Below, in pieces: positions 1 through 8,963 of a stretch of 64,000 nt of DNA. The position numbers and the translations under genes are program-made. Within the stretch, counting starts at the first letter, position 1. Every line of letters starts with the position of its first letter. The notes under the pieces were generated by a model that was not told the DNA's origin, ran no database searches, and saw only the letters and a program-made list of their open reading frames with translations. The DNA is from Ga0077555 sp050187415 (GTDB lineage Bacteria > Pseudomonadota > Alphaproteobacteria > Rhizobiales > Hyphomicrobiaceae), in NCBI GenBank assembly GCA_050187415.1, contig JBFWXN010000015.1:1-64000 (forward strand), given 5' to 3'.

Positions 1-1019
1 AGGCCGAGTTCTTCATCTTCGACGACGTGCGTTTCTCGTCCGATCCCTACAATACGGGTTTCAGGCTCGACAGCTCCGAGCTGCCGACGAATACGGGCAC
101 CGAGTACGAGTTGGGCAATCTCGGCCACCGTCCGCGCACGAAGGGCGGGTACTTCCCGGTACCCCCGATCGACAGTTGCCAGGACATTCGCTCCGAAATG
201 CTCTCGGTCATGGCCGAGATGGGCGTCGTCGTCGAGAAACATCACCACGAGGTGGCCTCCGCCCAGCACGAGCTCGGCATCAAGTTCGGGCCGATGGTGA
301 CGATGGCCGATCACATGCAGATCTACAAGTATGTGATCCATCAGGTCGCGCAGGCCTACGGCAAAACGGCGACCTTCATGCCGAAGCCGGTGTTCGGCGA
401 CAACGGCTCGGGCATGCATTGCCATCAGTCGATCTGGAAAGGTGGCCAGCCGACCTTCGCCGGCAACAAGTACGCCGACCTTTCGGATACCTGCCTCAAC
501 TATATCGCCGGCATCTTGAAGCACGCCAAGGCCATCAACGCCTTCACCAATCCGTCGACCAACTCCTACAAGCGTCTGGTGCCGGGCTACGAAGCGCCGG
601 TGCTGCTGGCATACTCGGCCCGCAACCGCTCGGCGTCGTGCCGTATTCCACACGTCACGAGCCCCAAGGCGAAGCGCATCGAGGTCCGCTTCCCTGACCC
701 CGCAGCGAACCCTTACCTGGGATTTGCCGCCATGCTGATGGCCGGCATGGACGGCATCCAGAACAAGCTGTCGCCCGGCGAGCCGATGGACAAGAACCTT
801 TACGACCTGCCGCCCGCCGAGCTTTCGAAGATCCCGACGGTTGCCGGCTCGCTGCGCGAGGCGCTGAGCTGCCTCGATCAGGATCGCGCTTTCCTCAAGA
901 TGGGCGGCGTGTTCAGCGACGACATGATCGATGCCTACATCGAGCTGAAGATGGCCGAGGTGGAGCGCTTCGAGATGACCCCGCACCCGGTCGAGTTCGA
1001 CATGTACTACAGCGTCTGA
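1..1019 (+). CDS. glnA: Glutamine synthetase type I, C-terminal part (5' end outside window)
   Basis: Makes glutamine from glutamate, ammonia and ATP in the cytoplasm. The reading frame is already open at base 3, so the gene starts before the window; about 339 residues are visible of a family that is usually near 470. Visible landmarks are the HHHEVA segment, the GSGMHCHQS nucleotide/metal-binding stretch, the NRSAS segment and the KNLYDLPP site. The Tyr of that site (codon at 801-803) is the residue adenylylated in the GlnE-regulated GSI-beta subgroup, so post-translational control is expected. A strong hairpin terminator follows. No frameshift is seen. Confidence 0.97.
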   Translation, partial: AEFFIFDDVRFSSDPYNTGFRLDSSELPTNTGTEYELGNLGHRPRTKGGYFPVPPIDSCQDIRSEMLSVMAEMGVVVEKHHHEVASAQHELGIKFGPMVTMADHMQIYKYVIHQVAQAYGKTATFMPKPVFGDNGSGMHCHQSIWKGGQPTFAGNKYADLSDTCLNYIAGILKHAKAINAFTNPSTNSYKRLVPGYEAPVLLAYSARNRSASCRIPHVTSPKAKRIEVRFPDPAANPYLGFAAMLMAGMDGIQNKLSPGEPMDKNLYDLPPAELSKIPTVAGSLREALSCLDQDRAFLKMGGVFSDDMIDAYIELKMAEVERFEMTPHPVEFDMYYSV

Positions 1020-1075
1020 CGCAGCGCTCGGGGAGGCTTCGTCGCCGACCGGCGAAGCCGGGACGACGTCAAGAC

Positions 1076-1105
1076 GGGTGGTCCGATGCCGGGCCACCCT
1101 TTTTT
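1076..1105 (+). terminator. Rho-independent terminator after glnA
   Basis: A 9-bp stem (1076-1084 with 1091-1099, one G-T pair) closes a 6-base loop and is followed by six T residues at 1100-1105. It lies about 57 bases after the glnA stop. A second 7-bp hairpin, GGCTTCG/CGAAGCC, sits just upstream near 1035-1060 without a T-run. Confidence 0.85.
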
Positions 1106-1206
1106 GCGCCCGCCTCGTTGCCGTCGCCCGCTTGCTCGTCCACCATTGCCGCAAGGCTGGTCGTGTCGCTCATACCGGGAGGCGCGAGCCGGCCAGGGAG
1201 AGATCG

Positions 1207-1995
1207 ATGGGCCAGTACGACTTTTCAAATCAAAGCGCGGTTGTGACAGGGTCGAGCCGCGGCATTGGCGCCGCCATTGCCGTCGAACTCGCTCGGTGCG
1301 GGGCGCGATTGACACTGACCGGACGCGACGAGACCGCCATGGCCAGTGTCGCTGCAGAGGTCGAGAAAGCCAGCGGTGCGAGACCGGCCATGGTCGCATG
1401 CGATCTACGTGAGCCGGACGCGGCCGCGCAGGTCGTCGATGCGGCGGTGAAGGCGCACGGAGGGCTTCACATTCTCGTCAACAATGCAGGCGCGACCAAG
1501 CGAGGTGATTTCCTGACCTTGACCAACGATGATTTTCTCGACGGCTTCGCGCTCAAGTTTCATGGCACCGTGCGGATGACGCGGGCGGCGTGGCCGCATC
1601 TCGTCTCGGCCAAGGGCCGGCTCGTGAACATCGTCGGCATCGGCTCGCTGACACCGGCCATGGACTTCACCATCGGTGGCCCCGTCAATTCCGCGCTGAT
1701 CAATTTCACGAAGGCGATCGCGGATCGCGGGTTGAAGGACGGAGTCCGCGTCAACGCCGTCAATCCCGGTCACATCGTCACCGACAGGCTGCGCGGCCGC
1801 GTCGAAGCGCTCGCCAAGACCAAAGGCATCACCTACGCGGAAGCCGAGGAGATCTCGCGGCGCGAGCACGGCATCCTGCGCTTTGGCACCTCCGAGGAAA
1901 TCGCCGATCTCGTGTCCTTCCTGTGCTCCGACCGGGCCACCTACATTCATGGCTCGACCATCGAGATCGACGGCGGCGCGACGAAAGGCCTTTGA
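1207..1995 (+). CDS. SDR-family protein with an altered active site
   Basis: A 262-residue short-chain dehydrogenase/reductase fold. The Rossmann motif TGSSRGIG lies near residue 14 and NNAG near 92, and the C-terminal GGA signature is intact. The usual YxxxK pair is missing: aligning the following ALINFTKA segment with normal SDRs puts Gly at the Tyr position (about 157) and Asn at the Lys position (about 161), and NISS reads NIVG. It may therefore not be a classical oxidoreductase. The start at 1207 is preceded by an AGGGAGAG ribosome site; a longer upstream frame lacks one. It stands alone after the glnA terminator and converges on the binding-protein gene at 2057. The substrate is unknown. 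Confidence 0.88.
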   Translation: MGQYDFSNQSAVVTGSSRGIGAAIAVELARCGARLTLTGRDETAMASVAAEVEKASGARPAMVACDLREPDAAAQVVDAAVKAHGGLHILVNNAGATKRGDFLTLTNDDFLDGFALKFHGTVRMTRAAWPHLVSAKGRLVNIVGIGSLTPAMDFTIGGPVNSALINFTKAIADRGLKDGVRVNAVNPGHIVTDRLRGRVEALAKTKGITYAEAEEISRREHGILRFGTSEEIADLVSFLCSDRATYIHGSTIEIDGGATKGL

Positions 1996-2056
1996 GGCAT
2001 AGGCGGCGGACGCGGCCGCTTCCGGTCGCGTCCGCCGCGCGTTCTCGACGCGAGAC

Positions 2057-3019
2057 CTATTGCTGTGGAATGCCGGCCGCCTTGATGGCCGATTTCCACA
2101 CGGCAAGTTGCTCGATCATGTAGGCCTTCAATTCGTCCGGGGTCGATGAGCGGGGGGAAAATCCCTGCGCTTGCAACTGCTTTCGCACGGTCGGATTGGC
2201 GAGGACGGCCGTCATCTCCTTGTTGATGCGCCCCACGATATCGGTTGGCAGCTTCGCCGGACCGACCAAGCCGAACCATGCCACCACCGGCAGTTTCGGC
2301 TGGCCCTGCTCGATCATCGTCGGAACGTCGGGTAGCAGCGCACTGCGCTCGCCCAGCGTGGTCGCAAGCACCTTGAGCTTCCCGGCAGCGGCATGCGGGA
2401 GCACGGTTGTCGACGTCCCGAACATCAGGTGGACCCGCCCGGCCAGCACATCGACGATCGCGTCAGGCTCGGTCTTGTAGGGCACGTGCAGCATATCGAT
2501 GCCGGCTGCGTCGACGAAGAGCTGCGTGCCGACGATGGCGAACGTGTTGCCCGATGCGTAGTTCAACGTTTTGGGGTTCGCCTTTGCGTAGGCGATGAAC
2601 TCTTTCAGGGAGTTGGCCGGAACGGACGGAGTCGCCGCCAGGAAAAACGTATTCTCGCCCAGGAACGTGATCGGCGTGAATGCCTCCATCACGTCGTAGG
2701 GAGGCGTTTTCATCAGATTCGGGACGACGGCAAGGGGACTGTTGGTGCCGAACAGGAGCGTGTATCCGTCGGGCGCGGCGCGCATCACCTCGATCGCCGA
2801 GAGCGATCCGTTGGCGCCGGGCCGCGGAACGACGATCACGGGTTGACCCATCGATTTGGTCAGCTCCGTCGCCATGATGCGCGCGAGAGCGTCGCTTGCC
2901 GAGCCGGCGCCGAACGGCAGGACGAACTTGATTGGGCGCGACGGGTAGGTCTCGGCCAGCGCCGGCAATGATGCTGTTCCGAGCAGAAACGTGAGCACAA
3001 CTTTGATGAGTAAGCGCAC
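2057..3019 (-). CDS. Bug/TctC-family solute-binding protein, orphan
   Basis: Periplasmic binding protein of the tripartite tricarboxylate transporter (TTT) family, 320 residues. A signal peptide (RLLIKVV...LPALA) is followed by the typical YPSRPIKFVLPFGAGS start and PGANGS and LPDVPT segments. The start is GTG at 3019, chosen because GGAGG lies 7 bases upstream and the signal peptide follows at once; the longer open frame has no such signal. No TctA or TctB lies next to it, so it may serve a membrane pair elsewhere, such as the one at 9.8-11.8 kb. It is the last gene of the minus-strand group starting at 6404. The ligand is probably a carboxylate. Confidence 0.93.
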   Translation of the reverse strand: MRLLIKVVLTFLLGTASLPALAETYPSRPIKFVLPFGAGSASDALARIMATELTKSMGQPVIVVPRPGANGSLSAIEVMRAAPDGYTLLFGTNSPLAVVPNLMKTPPYDVMEAFTPITFLGENTFFLAATPSVPANSLKEFIAYAKANPKTLNYASGNTFAIVGTQLFVDAAGIDMLHVPYKTEPDAIVDVLAGRVHLMFGTSTTVLPHAAAGKLKVLATTLGERSALLPDVPTMIEQGQPKLPVVAWFGLVGPAKLPTDIVGRINKEMTAVLANPTVRKQLQAQGFSPRSSTPDELKAYMIEQLAVWKSAIKAAGIPQQ

Positions 3020-3191
3020 CGGGGTGCCTCCCTGTCTCGAACATTGGTGATTGATTGTTGATCGTGGGTATCGCGCCGCGAACGGGCGATCTTCTTCGTC
3101 GACGAACGGGCAATGCGCTGCCCGTTCCCATGTCGTGAATGCCACTTGGACCGTGGTGGAGGCCAAGCGTAAGCCGGCGCGCGGCTGCTGC

Positions 3192-4556
3192 CTATTCGGC
3201 GGCTTTCCGGCCGCTTCCGAGCAGGTCACCGATCCCGGGGCGCGACAGGCCGAGGTGATCGCGCAACGTCGCGCCGCGATAATCCTTGCGATAGATGCCG
3301 CGGCGCTGGAGCTCGGGAACGACGTGAGTGACGAAGTCCTCGAAGCAGCCCGGCTGATGCGTCGGTCCGACCACGAACCCGTCGCAGGCCGGCGTCGACC
3401 ACCAGTCCTCGATCATGTCGGCGATCTCTTTCGGTCCGCCGACCCAGGCATTGCGCAGCAGGCCGCGTCCGGTGATCTGCATGAAGTCGCGCACCGTCGG
3501 GTTCTTTTTGCCGGCTTCGACCACGCGGTCGCGCATCGATTGCATGCCGTTGATCGACCGCAATTCCTGGTCTGTGAACTCCTCGTCGATCCCCTTTTTT
3601 GCGAAGTCGTAATTCAACGCCTCGGACAAGAGCGAGAGCTGGTCGATTTCGTTCGGCAGCTTGTCGTAGGCGGCCTGCTTGTCCTCCGCCTCCATCTTGG
3701 TCGCCGCGGCGACGGGATAGAACAGGGTGCAGATCTTCTGTGAATCGGGATGCCGTCCGACGGCGACGAGATCCGCCTTGGCTTTGTCGTAGGCGGCCTT
3801 GGCGTGAGCTTTGTCATGGTGCGCGACGAACAGCAGCTCGCCCCAGCGGGCAGCGAACCGGCGACCGCGACCGCTCATCCCGGCCTGCATCACCACCGGA
3901 TGCCCTTGCGGGCTGCGTGGAACCGTGAACGGACCGCGCGAAGCGAGAAACTTGCCCTTGTAGTCGATGCGCCGCACCTTCGAAGGGTGCGCGAAAATAT
4001 TTCTGGCCTTGTCCACCGCCACGGCGTCGTCGTCCCAGCTATCCCAGTGGCCGAGCACGATCTCCATGAACTCGTCGGCACGATCGTAGCGCATGTCATG
4101 CTCCATGGCTTCGTCGCCACGACCCATGTTCCGCGCTTCGTTGTCGTTGACGGAGGTGACGCAATTCCACGCGGCGCGACCCTTCGTCATCAGGTCGACG
4201 GTCTGGAATACGCGAGCCACGTGGAACGGATCGTAATAGGTCGTCGAGTAGGTGGCGCCGAGACCCAGCCGCGTAGTGGCGGCGGCCATTGTCATCAGGC
4301 ACGTGACGGCATCCATCTTCACGCAGCGGATACCATTCTCGACCGTGTGGGCGTGATCGCCCTGGTACATGTCGGGCATGGCGAGCCGATCGTCGAAGAA
4401 GCCGCAGTCGAACTTGCCGGCCTCCAGAACGCGTCCGATGTGCTGGTAGTACTCCGGGCTGAAGCTGTCCGTGCGGGCATCCGGATGGCGCCAGGCAGCG
4501 GGCAGCGTCGTGCAGTTCTGAGCCTGCAGAAAGGCAACGAAGTGAATTTGGCGCAT
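3192..4556 (-). CDS. LLM-class flavin-dependent monooxygenase (NtaA/SnaA/DmoA type)
   Basis: A 454-residue bacterial luciferase-like TIM-barrel protein. The N-terminal half carries the family segments GFFDDRLAMPD, GATYSTTYYDPFHVAR and GRAAWNCVTS, typical of two-component monooxygenases that take reduced FMN from a separate flavin reductase. VMQAGMSGRGRRFAARWGE marks the later flavin-binding part. No reductase gene is seen nearby. It sits between the DUF35 gene (63 bases upstream) and the binding protein at 2057, which suggests oxygenation of a substrate handled by the same operon. The substrate cannot be read from the sequence. Confidence 0.9.
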   Translation of the reverse strand: MRQIHFVAFLQAQNCTTLPAAWRHPDARTDSFSPEYYQHIGRVLEAGKFDCGFFDDRLAMPDMYQGDHAHTVENGIRCVKMDAVTCLMTMAAATTRLGLGATYSTTYYDPFHVARVFQTVDLMTKGRAAWNCVTSVNDNEARNMGRGDEAMEHDMRYDRADEFMEIVLGHWDSWDDDAVAVDKARNIFAHPSKVRRIDYKGKFLASRGPFTVPRSPQGHPVVMQAGMSGRGRRFAARWGELLFVAHHDKAHAKAAYDKAKADLVAVGRHPDSQKICTLFYPVAAATKMEAEDKQAAYDKLPNEIDQLSLLSEALNYDFAKKGIDEEFTDQELRSINGMQSMRDRVVEAGKKNPTVRDFMQITGRGLLRNAWVGGPKEIADMIEDWWSTPACDGFVVGPTHQPGCFEDFVTHVVPELQRRGIYRKDYRGATLRDHLGLSRPGIGDLLGSGRKAAE

Positions 4557-4620
4557 CGTTTACCTCGTGGTGAAGAACGGGATGGGATGGCGAGCTGGGC
4601 GCCACGCGAGCGGCGCGTGG

Positions 4621-5145
4621 CTACTCCTGCGGATAGCGCCATGGCGTGGCGGGCTGCTTGGCGCTCTCGTCGAGCGTCCACATCGGGAGCGCGAAGTCCT
4701 CGCCCACGGTGGCGAACACCATGCGCATGCGGCTGCCGATCCCGATTTGCCTGACCAGCTCGGGTGGCGCAAGTTGACCATCGGCCGTGACGAGGTTGCC
4801 TGCCACCCTCAGCCCGTCGTACTCGCTGGGCTGACCTTTTTGGGTGTCGAGCTCCACCAGCAGGATCAGGTAGGGTGTCGCGGCCTTGAAGGCCGGTTGG
4901 ATGGCGTGGTGCACCTCGCCATAGGAGTAGACCGTGCCCTTCGGCTCGACCGAGACCCAATCGTAGTCGGCGCTTCCCGAGAAGGGGCATCTGGTCGTCG
5001 GGGGATAGCGAAGGAGGCCGTTCTGGCGGCATTTCTGCAACCGGAAGTCTCCCTTCGCGCAATAGCCGAAGAAGGCGACGTTTTCGATATCGAGGTCGTC
5101 GACCGTGAGCGTCATGCCGAGATGCTGGCCTGTCAGTCCTGTCAT
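4621..5145 (-). CDS. DUF35 OB-fold protein, partner of the adjacent thiolase-like protein
   Basis: A 174-residue DUF35-type protein. In steroid side-chain degradation, proteins such as ChsH2 use this domain to bind thiolase-like aldolases (Ltp2 type). The OB-fold part includes KGTVYSYGEVHHAI and VELDTQKGQPSEYDGLRVAG. The rubredoxin-like zinc ribbon that usually precedes it is degenerate: single Cys residues appear in QKCRQNG and TRCPFSGS instead of two CxxC pairs. The start at 5145 has GAGGGGG upstream and lies 5 bases after the thiolase stop, so the two are very likely cotranslated. A fused homologue with the same CPF[ST]GS element is at 28,491-30,095. Confidence 0.88.
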   Translation of the reverse strand: MTGLTGQHLGMTLTVDDLDIENVAFFGYCAKGDFRLQKCRQNGLLRYPPTTRCPFSGSADYDWVSVEPKGTVYSYGEVHHAIQPAFKAATPYLILLVELDTQKGQPSEYDGLRVAGNLVTADGQLAPPELVRQIGIGSRMRMVFATVGEDFALPMWTLDESAKQPATPWRYPQE

Positions 5146-5150
5146 GACAC

Positions 5151-6404
5151 TCACCCCCTCACCATGACCATGGCCGAGCCCGTGCCGGGGTTCGCCCAAC
5201 CGAGGTTCGCCGAGACTTCCGCGTTCTTCACCTGCCGGCAGCCGCCCTCGCGATAGTCGTAGGTGTGCTGGCGCTTTCCATCGGGACCGAGCGGGCAACT
5301 GTCGTCGACGTCGTGGCGAAGCTGCCGCACGTTCTCGATGACCATGTTCATGCCGTGCGTGTAGCCCTCGCACAGATGTCCGCCGGAGGTATTGTTCGGC
5401 CGCTTGCCGCCGAGGCGCGTCGTTCCGTCGGAGACGTAGACGCCGCCATCGCCCTTCTTGCAGAAGCCGTAATCCTCGAGCTGCAGCATCGTGGTGAACG
5501 TGAATGCGTCGTAGGCGCCCGTCACGTGCACGTCCTCGGGGCCGAGGCCGGCGTTCGGCCAGAGGATGTTCTTCGCGTAGTGACCAGCCACAGTCGAGAT
5601 CGGGCCGTGCTGGTAATGCATGTCGATGCGCGGCTTGCTGCAGCGGCCGACCACGGACCGGATCAGGGCCGGGCGTTGACGCAGGTCTCGGGCGTGCTCG
5701 GTCCGGGTCACGATGATGCACGTCGCATTGTCGGTCTCGACGCAGCAGTCGAGCAGGTGCAGCGGCTTGCAGATGATGCGCGAGGAAAGAACCTCGTCCA
5801 CGGTGTAGCGCTTCTTGTAGTACGCCTTCGGATTGTTCGAGGCGTGTTCCGAGTGCACGACTTTCACCGTCGCCACCTGCTCGGGCGTTGTGCCGTAGTC
5901 GTACATGTGCCGCATGAAGGTCGGCGCAAACATCTGTCCGGCGCTTTGCCAGCCGTAGGCCCGGTTGTGGATCTCGTCACCCTTGACCGGCACGGCCGAG
6001 CGCGCCCCCGTGCCGCCGATGCGCACCTGACTGTAGCCGTTCATCGAGCGGAAGATGGCGACCGTTTTGCACATGCCCGCCTCGATCACGCCCATGGCGA
6101 TGCCGATCAGCGCTTCGGTCGACGACCCTCCACCGAAAACGTCCATGTAGAAGTTGAGGCGGATGCCGAGGTCTCCGGCAATGAAGGTCGAGGGCGTGGA
6201 ATCGCCGCCCGAATAGGACAACATGCCATCGACATCTTCGGCGTTGAGCCCCGCGTCGGCCATTGCGTGCGAGATGGCGGTGGTGGCCATGGCGCGGGTG
6301 GTGCGCCCACCGCCGCGCGTATAGGTCGTCTCTCCGACGCCCACGATCGCATACTTGCCGGCCAGATACTTCGGTGTCGAGGCATCGATCTCGGAAGTCG
6401 TCAT
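5151..6404 (-). CDS. Thiolase-like lipid-transfer/aldolase protein
   Basis: A 417-residue member of the SCP2-thiolase-like group. The N-terminal half has GDLGIRLNFYMDVFGGGSS, where Ser/Gly replaces the nucleophilic Cys of true thiolases. The C-terminal half has GAYDAFTF and GGHLCEGY. In Ltp2-type retro-aldolases, which also lack the Cys, the Tyr of the YDxFT element is functionally important. Together with the DUF35 gene 5 bases downstream, this supports a heteromeric CoA-ester carbon-carbon lyase rather than a beta-ketothiolase; that is an inference. It is the first gene of a minus-strand operon and is divergent from the lactonase gene at 6643, with about 240 bases between them that should hold both promoters. 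Confidence 0.88.
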   Translation of the reverse strand: MTTSEIDASTPKYLAGKYAIVGVGETTYTRGGGRTTRAMATTAISHAMADAGLNAEDVDGMLSYSGGDSTPSTFIAGDLGIRLNFYMDVFGGGSSTEALIGIAMGVIEAGMCKTVAIFRSMNGYSQVRIGGTGARSAVPVKGDEIHNRAYGWQSAGQMFAPTFMRHMYDYGTTPEQVATVKVVHSEHASNNPKAYYKKRYTVDEVLSSRIICKPLHLLDCCVETDNATCIIVTRTEHARDLRQRPALIRSVVGRCSKPRIDMHYQHGPISTVAGHYAKNILWPNAGLGPEDVHVTGAYDAFTFTTMLQLEDYGFCKKGDGGVYVSDGTTRLGGKRPNNTSGGHLCEGYTHGMNMVIENVRQLRHDVDDSCPLGPDGKRQHTYDYREGGCRQVKNAEVSANLGWANPGTGSAMVMVRG

Positions 6405-6642
6405 TCGAGCGCTCCCATCGCTTTGTGCAACATGCCAAGCGTGAAGCGCCCAGCGGCGATGTCAAGCGCGAGGCCGGCGCATGCCGTCGTCGACGCGCCT
6501 TGCGCTTTGATCGGGACCGGACGGCAAGCCGCAGGGCGAGGGGCTCCGGCTTCGCTTGACGCTGCCGGGGCGCGCGCCAATCATGCGCCATCCCCATCCC
6601 GTCGGAGACGGGCGATCGTCATTGCCGAGGAGAGCACAAGCC

Positions 6643-7557
6643 ATGGTGCCGGAACCGAAAATCATCGAGACGAAAATTTTCGCCGAGGTGCCGAAGGAGC
6701 TGCAACTCGATGCGGAGACGCCGTTCGTCCGCGACATGTTTCATGGCCAGAAGGTCGGCTCGTTCCTCGAAGGCCCGTCCTTTGATCGCGACGGCAACCT
6801 GATCATGGTCGATATTGCCCATGGGCGCATTCTCAAGCTCACGCCGGGCAAGGACTGGTCGGTCGTCGCCAAGTACGACGGAATGCCGAACGGTCTGAAG
6901 ATTCATAAGGACGGCCGATATTTCGTCACCGACCGCCGCAATGGCGTGCTCGTCATCGACCCCTCGAACGGTAACATCGAAAGCTTCCTCGGTCCGGACA
7001 AACTGCCGGGCTACAAGGGCACCAACGACCTGTTCTTCGCCTCGAACGGAGATCTCTATTTCACGGACCAGGGCGAGACCGGCTTTCACGATCCCACGGG
7101 GCGCGTCTTCCGTTACACGACGAAAGGCAAGCTCGATTGCCTCGTTGCCAACGTTCCGAGCCCGAACGGCTTGGTCATGGACCCGAAGGAAAGCATGCTC
7201 TACGTCGCCGTGACGCGCGCCAATGCGGCTTGGCGGGTTCCTATTCGCCCGGACGGCAGCGTGCATCGCGTCGGTCTCTTCTGCCAGCTCGTCGGCGGCT
7301 GGGGGCCGGACGGCATGGCCGTCGATGTTGCAGGCAACGTGCTGATGGCGCACGCAGGGGGGGCTGCGGTCTGGGTCTGGTCTGCCGATGGTTTGCCGAT
7401 TTATCGCGTCGTGGCATGTGACGGCAGCAAGCTCACGACCAACATGGCCTACGGCGGCAAGGACAATCGCTCGCTCTTCATTACGAACTCGCTCGCCAAC
7501 AACGTGCTCGTGGCCGAGATGCCGCATCCGGGACAGCCGATGTTCGCGAGTATGTGA
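6643..7557 (+). CDS. SMP-30/gluconolactonase/LRE-family protein
   Basis: A 304-residue six-bladed beta-propeller of the SMP-30/lactonase group, which hydrolyses sugar or small-molecule lactones with a divalent metal. Segments typical of the family are FLEGPSFDRDGNL (metal Glu), DGMPNGLKIHKDG, GTNDLFFASNGDLYFTDQG and PSPNGLVMDPKE. There is no signal peptide, so it is cytoplasmic. The start at 6643 follows GAGGAGAG; the upstream extension of the frame has no ribosome site. It is followed 96 bases later by a dehydrogenase on the same strand, which fits a lactone-to-acid-to-aldehyde catabolic route. The exact substrate is unknown. Confidence 0.92.
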   Translation: MVPEPKIIETKIFAEVPKELQLDAETPFVRDMFHGQKVGSFLEGPSFDRDGNLIMVDIAHGRILKLTPGKDWSVVAKYDGMPNGLKIHKDGRYFVTDRRNGVLVIDPSNGNIESFLGPDKLPGYKGTNDLFFASNGDLYFTDQGETGFHDPTGRVFRYTTKGKLDCLVANVPSPNGLVMDPKESMLYVAVTRANAAWRVPIRPDGSVHRVGLFCQLVGGWGPDGMAVDVAGNVLMAHAGGAAVWVWSADGLPIYRVVACDGSKLTTNMAYGGKDNRSLFITNSLANNVLVAEMPHPGQPMFASM

Positions 7558-7653
7558 GCCGGCAAGATTTGCGGCCGAATACGGCTCGGCCGGCCGTCGC
7601 GGCCTCGCGGACGTAGACGGCGGTTGACGCGCATCCAATGCAGCGAGGATCTG

Positions 7654-8544
7654 ATGACTGAGAAGATTGCCGTGATCGGCATGGGCCAGATGGGCTCCGG
7701 CATGGCTCGCCGACTGACGTCGAGCGGCCTCGACGTGATCGGCTACGATGTCAGCACGCAGGCGCGCCAAGCCCTGCGTAACGACGGCTTCACGATGGCC
7801 GACAGCACCGCCGAAGCGGTTGCCGGCCGCGACATCGTGCTGAGCAGCCTGCCCGACCCCAAGGCCGTTCGCAGCGCGTGGCTCGACCAGGGCGGTCTCG
7901 TCGAGGTTGCGGCGAAGGGGACGCTTGTCCTCGAGCTGTCGACGATCGACCCCGACACCATGCGCGAAGTCGCCGCTGCGGCGGCGGCGAAGGGCATCGA
8001 CGTCATCGACAGCCCCGTCTCGGGCGGGCCGAACGAGGCCGCGAACGGCACCATGACGCTGATCTGCGGCGGTGACGAAGCGGCACTGTCTCGTGCGGAA
8101 CCCGTGCTCAGGTTGCTCGGCAGCAATTGGAAGCATACGGGCCCGGTCGGCACGGCGAAGGCCGTCAAGCTCGTCAACAATATGATGTCGATGGGCAACG
8201 TGCTGATCGCGGCGGAGGCATTCGCCATGGGAATGGCCGCGGGCGTCGACCCCGAGAAGCTGTTCGACGTGATCTCGGTTTCAGGTGGCCGGTCGTTCCA
8301 CTTCCAGAAGCGGTTTCCGAACGCCATCAAGGGCGATTACCGGCCGGGCTTCAAGATGGAGCTTGGCGAGAAGGATCTGGCGCTGGCCATGGATTTCGCC
8401 CGTTCGCTCGGCATGCCGACACCCGGCACCGCCACCGTGCGCAACCTGATGGCGATTGCGCTTGCCGAGGGCTACCGCGGCCAGGATGTTGTCGCACTGC
8501 ACGACATGTACGTGCGCTGGGGCAAGAAGGCCAAGTCCGACTAA
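7654..8544 (+). CDS. NAD(P)-dependent beta-hydroxyacid dehydrogenase
   Basis: A 296-residue member of the 3-hydroxyisobutyrate/tartronate-semialdehyde dehydrogenase family. The nucleotide-binding GMGQMGSGMARRL is at residues 9-21, the substrate-binding SPVSGGPNEAANG at about 120-132, and the catalytic Lys lies in KLVNN (Lys about 172). The start at 7654 has GAGG upstream. It probably forms an operon with the lactonase gene before it. It may reduce or oxidise a short beta-hydroxy acid or semialdehyde; the sequence does not decide which. A stretch with no intact gene follows. Confidence 0.92.
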   Translation: MTEKIAVIGMGQMGSGMARRLTSSGLDVIGYDVSTQARQALRNDGFTMADSTAEAVAGRDIVLSSLPDPKAVRSAWLDQGGLVEVAAKGTLVLELSTIDPDTMREVAAAAAAKGIDVIDSPVSGGPNEAANGTMTLICGGDEAALSRAEPVLRLLGSNWKHTGPVGTAKAVKLVNNMMSMGNVLIAAEAFAMGMAAGVDPEKLFDVISVSGGRSFHFQKRFPNAIKGDYRPGFKMELGEKDLALAMDFARSLGMPTPGTATVRNLMAIALAEGYRGQDVVALHDMYVRWGKKAKSD

Positions 8545-8963
8545 GTGCCGCCGATGCATCCCTATCGTCGTGGTCAGGGCAAACTGTTGGTACCCGCGGC
8601 GACGGGTCATCACCTCTGGACATAGATTATCGGCCCAGCCAGCCCGGCTTGATGTCGGCGAGAACCGCGGCATTGGTTTTGATCCGCCGCATGTCCAGGC
8701 TGAAGCTCCTAACGATCTGCGCCCGCGTCAACATTAGCGTGAGGCGCGTCAAGCTCGCCTTCGCCTCTGCCTGCCCCGACCGCGAGGCCTTCATGCTGGC
8801 GGCGCGGCGACTATAAAACGCGGGCGGCCGAGCCGCGTCTAGACCAGAGGATCAACAGGAGAGGATCACCGCCCCGCCTGCCCACGCTGCCCATCAGGCA
8901 GTGCAAGCACCGCTATCGTTGGCCCCGTGATCCGACAACCTCCCTTTCCGAGCAGGCTCAGCT
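8545..8963. other. Intergenic stretch without an intact gene
   Basis: This 419-base gap lies between two convergent genes. I see no convincing complete gene, tRNA or repeat in it. Its middle holds a short frame that resembles a transposase C-terminus, listed separately. Confidence 0.6.
8682..8816 (+). pseudogene. Possible transposase C-terminal remnant
   Basis: The frame ending at 8816 encodes IRRMSRLKLLTICARV, then SVRRVKLAFASACPD and a short tail. This resembles the C-terminal helix region of IS1380-like DDE transposases, where a line of the type RLKLLKIGA...SVRRI...ASACP is common. Only about 44 residues remain; no catalytic domain, terminal repeat or second copy is seen. It is most likely a scrap of an insertion sequence lying between two catabolic operons. 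The family assignment is from memory of the pattern only. Confidence 0.4.

Noticed and set aside
5265..6785. Plus-strand open frame opposite the thiolase-like gene
   Set aside because: Antisense shadow rich in His, Val and Arg; the thiolase frame is certain.
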